Origin: Pseudomonadota bacterium
GTDB lineage: Bacteria; Pseudomonadota; Alphaproteobacteria; Rhizobiales; Xanthobacteraceae
Reading direction: 5' to 3'
DNA: 64,000 nucleotides
Assembly (NCBI GenBank): GCA_023404675.1
Contig: JAEYAW010000003.1
Span: 98,145-162,144, forward strand
Positions 57,401 to 64,000 of the stretch are shown here, in pieces. Every line of letters starts with the position of its first letter. Within the stretch, counting starts at the first letter, position 1. The position numbers and the translations under genes are program-made. The notes beneath the pieces are model-generated. The model was not told the origin of the DNA. It ran no database searches and saw only the letters and a program-made list of their open reading frames with translations.

Positions 57401-57540
57401 AGGTGCCGGACGAGGAGGTCGGCGCGACGCTGCCGGTGGTGCAGCACGTGATGCAGGACGCGCCGTTCCCGGCAGTGCTGCTGTCGGTGCCGTTGCAGGT
57501 GGATGCACGGGCGGCCGAGAACTGGGACGAGGCGCACTGA
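54484..57540 (+). CDS. polA: DNA polymerase I, proofreading site lost
   Basis: A 1018-residue Pol I. The N-terminal 5'-3' exonuclease (about residues 1-320) has FLVDGSSYIFRAYHALP, EADDLIATYSRQ and the helix-hairpin-helix VPGVPGIGIKTA. A proline-rich insert (about 330-395) explains the extra length. The polymerase has motif A DYSQIELRLLAEIA, motif B RRAKAINFGIIYGISAFG and motif C LQVHDELIFEV. In the 3'-5' domain the E. coli metal ligands Asp355, Glu357, Asp424 and Asp501 align with Glu432, Lys434, Ala511 and Gly587, and Tyr497 with Phe583. Proofreading should therefore be absent. Confidence 0.96.
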   Translation: MPKSASPQPAASAVSPVAAAPLGQGDHLFLVDGSSYIFRAYHALPPLNRKSDGLQVNAVLGFCNMLWKLLRDMPQGEKPTHLAVVFDKSEITFRNKLYPEYKAHRPPAPDDLIPQFPLIREATRAFDLPCLEQGGFEADDLIATYSRQARERGATATIVSSDKDLMQLVTESVSLYDTMKDRRIGVPEVIEKFGVPPDKVVEVQALAGDSVDNVPGVPGIGIKTAAQLITEYGDLETLLARAGEIKQPKRREALIANAEKARISRQLVLLDDNVALDVPLDDLAVHEVDARSLIAFLKAMEFSTLTRRVAEYAQVDVAAVAADPKLQSTFAPADTPSDSPSTPPLGEGAPQMETGSSGGDLFGRQDVPAPKTNNGRGKDSNVVFTPQALAAARAEELRKLAFDRARYETISDAARLGEWLARAQEQRLLSIEVKASSIDPMQADLIGVALALAPNEAAYVPLGHRKAGEGAGLFAEGPAEGQMLHADALAALRPVLESAAVLKIGHGIKFAAVLFAQHGITLRAIDDPQLMSYALDAGRGSHGLEQLTERWFGHIPLSLGELLGSGKNKLTYDQVAIDRATTFAAEGADAALRLWRVLKPRLVSERMATVYETLERPLIRVLARMERRGIAIDTQVLRRLSGDFAQTAARVEAEIREIAGEEINPGSPKQLGDILFGKMNLPGGSKTKTGAWSTSAQVLDELAEAGHELPKKILEWRQVSKLKSTYTDALPTYLHPVTNRIHTTYALAATTTGRLSSNEPNLQNIPVRTEDGRKIRRAFVATPGHKLVSADYSQIELRLLAEIADIPVLKQAFRDRLDIHAMTASEMFGVPIEGMPGEVRRRAKAINFGIIYGISAFGLANQLGIAREEAGAYIKKYFERFPGIRDYMDATREFCRTHGYVETLFGRKCHYPDIKASNPSVRSFNERAAINARLQGTAADIIRRAMIRMEEALAEKKLSARMLLQVHDELIFEVPDEEVGATLPVVQHVMQDAPFPAVLLSVPLQVDARAAENWDEAH

Positions 57541-57615
57541 GGCGGGGTCCGTCAGGCTGCGTTCAGCTTTGGGGATGACAATCCGTCTGCGAACCGGGTT
57601 TCGATGCTGGGGCCC

Positions 57616-58551
57616 ATGCTGACACGACGCGGATTTCTCATCGGCGCTGCTGCTGCCAGTCTTCCGGCTGCGGCTTCTGCCGAAATCGCAGCTTCGCAAA
57701 CCCTCGCGCTGTGGCCGGATGGCGCGCCCGGCGGCGGAGGGCCGGGCGGCGAACGCATCGTTTCGGCGAAAGGAGCCGTGACCAATATCGCCTTGCCCGG
57801 TCTTGAGCTGTTCGCGCCTGACGCGCCCAACGGCATGGCGGTGCTGGTAACGGGCGGCGGCGGTTACAAGCGGATCGAGATGGGCAAGGAGGTCTATCCG
57901 GCGGCGCGCTGGCTGGCTGCGCATGGCGTCACCGCCTTCGCCCTGACCTATCGACTGCCGGGCGAGGGCTGGACCGATGGCCGGCTGGCTCCTTTGCAGG
58001 ACGCCCAGCGGGCGGTGCGGCTGATCCGGGCCAATGCCGAGCGGTTCCATATCCGGCGCGACAGGATCGGCGTGCTTGGCTTTTCGGCGGGCGGCCATCT
58101 GCTTGGGCTGGCGGCTGTCCGGGCAAATTTTCCGTCTTATTCGGCGCGCGACGCCGCCGATGCAGTGTCCGCGCGGCCGGATTTCGTCGCGCTGATCTAT
58201 CCGGTGGTGACGCTGCTTCCGCCTTACGACCACACCTCGACACGGCGCATTCTGATCGGCCGGCATCCGGGCGAGCAGCTGGCCGCCGAATGGTCGGTCC
58301 AGACCTGGGTGAGCGGCGGAAGCCCGCCGATGTTTCTGGTCCAGGCGGCCAGCGATCCGATCTCCGATCCGGCGAATACGGCGATTCTGGAAGCGGCCTG
58401 CCAGCGCGCCGGCGTGCCGGTGGTGCGGCACCTGTTTCCCTCGGGTGGTCACGGTTTCGGCATGGGGCGGCCAGGGACGCCGACAGAGCGATGGTCCGTG
58501 GAGTTCGGCCGCTGGCTGGCGCGGTTCGGGGCGGCGGGGACTCCGGGATGA
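57616..58551 (+). CDS. Tat-exported alpha/beta hydrolase (esterase-like)
   Basis: A 311-residue hydrolase with a Tat signal (LTRRGFLIGAAAASLPAAASA) and the bacterial xylan-esterase/BD-FAE-like fold. The oxyanion region is VLVTGGGGYKRIEMGKE, the nucleophile Ser is in GVLGFSAGGHLLGL, Asp in ASDPISDPAN and His in FPSGGHGFGMG. So a carboxyl esterase of the periplasm, perhaps acting on sugar acetate groups. The start could also be ATG 57604; the second ATG gives the standard Tat signal. It follows polA by 75 bases but a common role is unlikely. Confidence 0.87.
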   Translation: MLTRRGFLIGAAAASLPAAASAEIAASQTLALWPDGAPGGGGPGGERIVSAKGAVTNIALPGLELFAPDAPNGMAVLVTGGGGYKRIEMGKEVYPAARWLAAHGVTAFALTYRLPGEGWTDGRLAPLQDAQRAVRLIRANAERFHIRRDRIGVLGFSAGGHLLGLAAVRANFPSYSARDAADAVSARPDFVALIYPVVTLLPPYDHTSTRRILIGRHPGEQLAAEWSVQTWVSGGSPPMFLVQAASDPISDPANTAILEAACQRAGVPVVRHLFPSGGHGFGMGRPGTPTERWSVEFGRWLARFGAAGTPG

Positions 58552-58672
58552 AGCGACCGCTCCCGGCGGAAACCGGACGGAGGCCGGCGATGCCTCTGGC
58601 AGCGCCACCTTCGATGTGACATTGCTCGTGCCATCCTGCTGTTCCAGCTTTTCCTCCGTGGCCCATCGTGGG

Positions 58673-59314
58673 ATGACTGCAATCACTCTCCTCGACAGCC
58701 GTTGGCTCGCCTTCGCGATCATGGCGCTGGTGATCGAACTGACGCCGGGGCCAAACATGGCCTATCTCGCAGCGCTGTCCCTGTCACAGGGCGCCCGCGC
58801 CGGCTTCGCGGCTGTCGGCGGCGTCGCCCTCGGTCTCTCGGTTTACGGTGTCGCGGCCGCGCTCGGCCTCGGGGCGCTTATCGGGCAGTCGCCCGTGATG
58901 TACGAGGGGCTGCGCTGGGCCGGCGTCGCCTATCTGTTCTGGCTGGCGTGGGATGCGTGGACGAGCGAGCGTGACGAGGCCCGGTCCCGGCAATCACCGG
59001 ATATTTCGCCGAGGATGGCCTTTCGGCGGGGGCTTATCACCAATCTCCTGAATCCGAAGGCTGCGGTCTTCTATATCGCGGTGCTGCCGGATTTCATTGC
59101 CGTCGAAGGGGGCGGAATCGCCGCGCAGACCATCGCGCTCGCCGCGGTCTACGTGGGGGTTGCAACTGCCGTCCACCTTTTCATCGTGGTATTGGCCGGA
59201 CAATCGCACCGCCTGATCGCCACGGCGGAGCAGCGCCGGAAGATCCGGCGCATTCTTGCCGTGGTGCTGGCCGTTGTCGCCATCTGGTTCGCCTTCAGCA
59301 CGGCGCGCCCGTGA
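58673..59314 (+). CDS. LysE/RhtB family exporter
   Basis: A 213-residue membrane protein with about six helices, of the LysE/RhtB amino-acid efflux family. LVIELTPGPNMAYLAALSLSQGARAGF is the signature first helix pair, followed later by FRRGLITNLLNPKAAVFYIAVLPDF. The substrate is probably an amino acid or homoserine lactone. ATG 58673 is chosen because the LysE fold starts there; the open frame runs further upstream. It is 121 bases after the hydrolase gene. Confidence 0.9.
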   Translation: MTAITLLDSRWLAFAIMALVIELTPGPNMAYLAALSLSQGARAGFAAVGGVALGLSVYGVAAALGLGALIGQSPVMYEGLRWAGVAYLFWLAWDAWTSERDEARSRQSPDISPRMAFRRGLITNLLNPKAAVFYIAVLPDFIAVEGGGIAAQTIALAAVYVGVATAVHLFIVVLAGQSHRLIATAEQRRKIRRILAVVLAVVAIWFAFSTARP

Positions 59315-59426
59315 GAGAGCCGGATTTGCCCTGTTGATCCTGCGCCGAAAGACGGTTTATGTCCGTGGAGCTTTGGGCTCCGCGACAAGAGCCGCATCCG
59401 CCAACTTCAATGCCGAGAGAGTCTCC

Positions 59427-59990
59427 GTGTCGAAATCCGCCTCCCGCGCCCGCCTGTTCGAGATCATCCGCACGCGCTCGTTCGGACGTGGCGAGATCAC
59501 GCTCGCCTCGGGCCGCAAGAGCGATTTCTACTTCAATCTCAAGCCGACCATGCTGGATCCGGAAGGCGCGACGCTGCTGGCCGAACTCACCTATGAGGCG
59601 TTGAAGGACGATCAGCTCGACTATATCGGCGGCCTCGAAATGGGGGCGGTTCCCATCGCCGGCGCGCTGGCCCAGCTCTCGTGGATGAAGGGGCATCCGA
59701 TCGCGGCGTTCTTCGTGCGCAAGAAGCCGAAGGATCACGGCGCGCGGCTGGCGGTCGAGGGGCTCACGCCGGGCGAGAGCCTTGCGGGCAAGCGCATCGT
59801 GGTGGTCGAGGACGTCACCACCACCGGCGGCTCGGCGATCAAGGCGGTCGACGCCGTCAGGGCAGCCGGAGGCGAGGTTGTGCTGGTGTTCACTATGGTG
59901 GACCGTGACGAGGGCGCGACCGAAGCCTTCGCGCAGGCCGGAATCCCGTTCCGCTCGCTCTACACGGCGGCCGAATTTCTCCAGACCTGA
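59427..59990 (+). CDS. pyrE: Orotate phosphoribosyltransferase PyrE
   Basis: A 187-residue enzyme making OMP from orotate and PRPP in pyrimidine synthesis. It has the PRPP-binding loop VVVEDVTTTGGSAIKAVDAV, the flexible KKPKDHGARLAVEG, and early SFGRGEITLASGRKSDFYFNLKP. The GTG at 59427 (VSKSASRARLFEI) has GAGAG upstream and gives the normal length; the frame runs further upstream through the end of the LysE gene, which is not plausible. Confidence 0.95.
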   Translation: MSKSASRARLFEIIRTRSFGRGEITLASGRKSDFYFNLKPTMLDPEGATLLAELTYEALKDDQLDYIGGLEMGAVPIAGALAQLSWMKGHPIAAFFVRKKPKDHGARLAVEGLTPGESLAGKRIVVVEDVTTTGGSAIKAVDAVRAAGGEVVLVFTMVDRDEGATEAFAQAGIPFRSLYTAAEFLQT

Positions 59991-60011
59991 GCAGGCCGGA
60001 GCCGGAGCGGA

Positions 60012-61070
60012 TTACTCCGCCGGTTGAAACGCTGGCTTGCGCTCGCGCGGGGCGATCCGGAATATCGCGGGGCGCTCGAACAGGAAGTTCAGCCGCGCGG
60101 CGAGAGCCGCCCGCCAGACGGCGAGCGCGCCGGCGACGCCGATGATGGTGACCGTCAGTGACATCCAGCCGACGTCCGGAATGATGCCCGTCTTCAGCAG
60201 AACCTCCCGCGTTGTCGCCATCGGCAGGAAGAACGCGAGATAGATCATCAGCGAGTGCTCGCCGCAGTAGCGCAGTGCATCGAGCCACTTCACGCGCGCC
60301 AGCAGTGCGGCGACCACGATGACCGCCATCGCGCCCGCATAGCCGAGCAGCAGCGACACCACCGGCCACATCGCCATTTTCGCGTGGATCAGCAGGCCGT
60401 TGGCCAGCGTCCAGACGGCCAGGTAGCCGATGGCCACGAAAGGACGCTGCTGCGCGCCGCGCGCGACGGCGAAAATCCGGTCGGCGAACAGGTAGCCCGA
60501 ATAGAAGTAGACGAACCGGGCGCAGAATTCGTCGATCACGGTCCAGCCGGTCGCGACCTGCATCATCTCCAGCACGGCCGCGGCGCCCCAGACGATCGGG
60601 GCGGGCACGCGCCGCGTCGCTTTCGTCACCACGAAGAAGATTGGCAGCAGGTAGATGAACCACAGGGTGCCGAAAGGTTCGATAAAGGACATCAGATAGG
60701 CCAGACCGACTTCGCCCCAGCCCGTCTCCTTCGCAAAAGAGGGGGCCTTGAAGGCGAACTGGATCGTCACCCAGAGGACATAAAAATAGGCGAAATGCAC
60801 GACCTTGCGGTCGCAATAGGTGCGCCAGTCGCGGTCGATCACGCGGGCGAGGAACAGACCTGAAATCAGGAAGAAGTCCGGCATGCGGAACGGACGGGCG
60901 AAACCGACCGCGTAGTGCATGAAGCCGGTCGAATCGGTCGCGGCTTCCACCCCGAGCACGGAATGCATCATCACCACCAGGACAATGCAGATGCCCTTGG
61001 CATAGTCGACCCAGTCGACGCGTCCCGGATCGGGACGGAAGGCGACGGTGCGCTGGCTGAGATCAGTCAT
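60012..61070 (-). CDS. Acyltransferase family membrane protein
   Basis: A 352-residue membrane protein with about ten helices of the acyltransferase-3/OpgC-like superfamily. The N-terminal VDWVDYAKGICIVLVVMMHSVLG contains the D-AKG-xI-LVV-xH pattern with the active His, followed by RMPDFFLISGLFLARV. Members add acetyl or succinyl groups to exported sugars. It lies between pyrE and ugd; ugd makes UDP-glucuronate, so surface-sugar modification is a natural but unproven role. ATG 61070 is chosen; the frame extends to 61160. Confidence 0.87.
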   Translation of the reverse strand: MTDLSQRTVAFRPDPGRVDWVDYAKGICIVLVVMMHSVLGVEAATDSTGFMHYAVGFARPFRMPDFFLISGLFLARVIDRDWRTYCDRKVVHFAYFYVLWVTIQFAFKAPSFAKETGWGEVGLAYLMSFIEPFGTLWFIYLLPIFFVVTKATRRVPAPIVWGAAAVLEMMQVATGWTVIDEFCARFVYFYSGYLFADRIFAVARGAQQRPFVAIGYLAVWTLANGLLIHAKMAMWPVVSLLLGYAGAMAVIVVAALLARVKWLDALRYCGEHSLMIYLAFFLPMATTREVLLKTGIIPDVGWMSLTVTIIGVAGALAVWRAALAARLNFLFERPAIFRIAPRERKPAFQPAE

Positions 61071-61269
61071 GACCGTTCCGTTTCGGTGCAGGTGCGCACC
61101 ATGATGGACGATGTGTGTTCCTTCTGCGTTGACATCGCAAGAGGCGCGCCAATTTGCCATTCAACAGACCGTTATGGTTTCCGGGAAGGCGGACGCGACA
61201 AGGTCATGGAAAGCCGGTATGACCCAGCCGAAACGGGGGCAATCCCGTTAACCATGCGAAGGCTTTTCG

Positions 61270-62583
<1,314 letters not shown>

Positions 62584-62665
62584 AGGGCACCAGGGCTTGA
62601 TTTGAGCCGGAAAGACCGGTTGTCATCGCAGCTTGTGTCCGCGATGGCCACGCAACGAGTTCGAT

Positions 62666-64000
62666 TTGATCGCCCCGCCGTTTTCACCGCTACCGATCGA
62701 TGCCGTGCTCGGCGTGCTGACAGGCACGCTCGCGCGCGCGAACACGGCTGTGCTCGTCGCGCCCCCCGGCGCGGGCAAGACCACGCGCGTGCCGCTGGCG
62801 CTGCATGCCGAGCCGTGGGCGAGGGATGGCAGGATCATCGTGCTGGAGCCGCGCCGGATCGCGGCGCGTGCCGCCGCCGAGCGGATGGCGCAGACCTTGG
62901 GCGAGCGCGTCGGCGAGACGGTCGGCTATCGCGTCCGGTTCGGCTCGAAGATTTCGCGCGCGACGCGGATCGAGGTGGTGACGGAGGGAATCTTCACCCG
63001 CCAGATCATCGACGATCCGGAGCTGTCCGGCGTCGCGGCGGTGCTGTTCGACGAGTTTCACGAGCGCTCGCTCGATGCCGATCTCGGCCTTGCGCTGGCG
63101 CGGGACGCGCAAGGCGGCCTGCGCGAGGACCTGCGCATCCTCGTGATGTCGGCGACGCTGGATGGCGCGCGGGTGGCGAAGCTGCTGGGCGATGCGCCCG
63201 TCGTCGAGAGCGAGGGCCGCGCCTTTCCGGTCGAGACGCGTTATCTCGGCCGCAAGGCCGATGCGCGGATCGAGCCGCAGATGGCGGACGCTATCGCCAC
63301 CGCGCTGCGGGCCGAAGCCGGATCGGTGTTGGCCTTCCTGCCGGGCGCGGCCGAAATCCGCCGAACCGAAACCATGCTGCGCGAGCGCGTGCAGGATCCG
63401 GCCATCGACATTGTGCCGCTGTTCGGTGCGCTGGATGCGTCGGTGCAGGATCGCGCCATCTCGCCAGCTCCGCCTGGGCGGCGCAAGGTGGTGTTGGCGA
63501 CGTCGATTGCCGAAACCTCGCTGACCATCGACGGCGTGCGCATCGTGGTGGACAGCGGCCTTGCCCGCGTGCCGCGCTACGAGCCGGATATCGGCCTGAC
63601 CCGTCTGGAGACGGTGCGGGCCTCGCGCGCGGCGGTTGATCAGCGACGCGGACGCGCCGGACGCACCGCGCCGGGCGTCTGCTACCGGCTGTGGGACGAG
63701 CCCCAGACCGCCTCGCTGCCGGCCTTTACCCAGCCTGAAATCCTCAGCGCCGACCTGTCCTCTCTGGTGCTCGATCTGGCGCAGTGGGGCGTGACCGATC
63801 CGGCCTCGCTGGCGTTTCTGGATCCGCCGCCGCGTCCGGCGCTCACCGAGGCGCGGGCGCTGCTGCACGAGCTCGGCGCGCTCGACGACGCAGGACGCCT
63901 GACCGACGAGGGCCGCAGGCTGCGCGCGCTGGCGCTGCCGCCGCGCCTGTCGGGGCACTACCTTCCGCTGGCGACGCTGTCGCTCGCCATCGTCGCCTAC
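62666..64000 (+). CDS. hrpB: ATP-dependent helicase HrpB (5' part only)
   Basis: The first 445 codons of HrpB, a DEAH/RHA-family helicase; the gene runs off the window. Motif I is APPGAGKTTRVPLAL, Ia EPRRIAARAAAERMA, II LFDEFHERSLDADLGLAL (DEFH, usual for HrpB), III MSATLDG, V TSIAETSLTIDGVRIVVDSG and VI DQRRGRAGRTAPGVCYRLW. The frame is open from 62606 with no ATG before the conserved start; TTG at 62666 (LIAPPFSPLPIDAVL) fits the usual HrpB beginning, so I use it, with TTG 62633 as the alternative. HrpB function in bacteria is poorly known, perhaps mRNA processing. Confidence 0.92.
   Translation, partial: MIAPPFSPLPIDAVLGVLTGTLARANTAVLVAPPGAGKTTRVPLALHAEPWARDGRIIVLEPRRIAARAAAERMAQTLGERVGETVGYRVRFGSKISRATRIEVVTEGIFTRQIIDDPELSGVAAVLFDEFHERSLDADLGLALARDAQGGLREDLRILVMSATLDGARVAKLLGDAPVVESEGRAFPVETRYLGRKADARIEPQMADAIATALRAEAGSVLAFLPGAAEIRRTETMLRERVQDPAIDIVPLFGALDASVQDRAISPAPPGRRKVVLATSIAETSLTIDGVRIVVDSGLARVPRYEPDIGLTRLETVRASRAAVDQRRGRAGRTAPGVCYRLWDEPQTASLPAFTQPEILSADLSSLVLDLAQWGVTDPASLAFLDPPPRPALTEARALLHELGALDDAGRLTDEGRRLRALALPPRLSGHYLPLATLSLAIVAY

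Noticed and set aside
54493..58758. A 1421-codon open frame on the minus strand across polA and the next gene
   Set aside because: It is the antisense shadow of polA in high-GC sequence: arginine- and glutamine-rich, no family motifs, and polA on the other strand is unmistakable.
62690..63958. A 422-codon minus-strand frame at the right edge, and a 345-codon plus-strand frame from 62602
   Set aside because: Both are shadows of hrpB, which is read in a third frame open from 62606 to the window end and carries all helicase motifs.

Overview
This window is GC-rich, densely packed bacterial chromosome. Protein families and gene order (GcrA, ChvG-ChvI with HprK/EIIA/HPr, pckA beside chvI, OpgC, ClpS2-like adaptor, LigD) point to an alphaproteobacterium of the order Hyphomicrobiales, most likely family Nitrobacteraceae/Bradyrhizobiaceae (Afipia, Oligotropha, Bradyrhizobium, Rhodopseudomonas type). 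I see no rRNA, tRNA, prophage, insertion sequence or CRISPR array. It reads as core chromosome with 57 protein genes, the first (glnD) and last (hrpB) cut by the window edges.

Layout. 1-10.4 kb: 3' end of glnD, a DUF1304 membrane protein, an AttEFGH-like export module (ATPase, double FtsX permease, Tat-exported lipocalin/CrtC-like protein), an amidase, an SDR oxidoreductase, and a BON-OmpA envelope protein with a small membrane partner. 10.5-18.5 kb: a UPF0104-type membrane protein, then the phosphate regulon phoR-pstS-pstC-pstA-pstB-phoU-phoB with a Pho box before pstS and a perfect bidirectional terminator after phoB. 18.5-27.4 kb: gcrA, argD-argF-hslO, ilvD, apaG, and an opgC-SGNH hydrolase pair. 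27.4-31.7 kb: a molybdate uptake operon on the minus strand (mop, unknown periplasmic protein, modA, modB, modC) and mepA. 32.1-38.3 kb: a PAS-GGDEF-EAL protein with a degenerate GGDEF site, a YegP-like protein, lepA, and a GT39 glycosyltransferase.

38.3-45.2 kb: the PTS-Ntr/ChvGI control block (chvI, chvG, hprK, EIIA-Man type, HPr), a HugZ-like protein and pckA. 45.2-54.4 kb: an unknown protein, an aldehyde dehydrogenase, DUF2478 plus a Mop-less ModE-like regulator, clpS, ligD, a DUF2865 protein and an NhaD-type antiporter. 54.5-64 kb: polA, an alpha/beta hydrolase, a LysE-type exporter, pyrE, an acyltransferase, ugd and the 5' part of hrpB.

Most of the window is ordinary. The points most worth a second look are: PolA has lost every recognisable catalytic residue of its 3'-5' exonuclease domain; molybdate handling is split, with ModC and ModE both lacking Mop domains while a free-standing Mop protein heads the mod operon; a dispersed palindromic repeat sits just upstream of yegP and ligD, and a 16-base piece of it is built into the start of the AttH-like gene; and argD has a leader with a near-consensus promoter and an early hairpin. 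I did not find a clearly new multi-gene system. The best candidates for uncharacterised biology are the AttEFGH-like module, the opgC-SGNH pair and the unknown periplasmic protein inside the mod operon.
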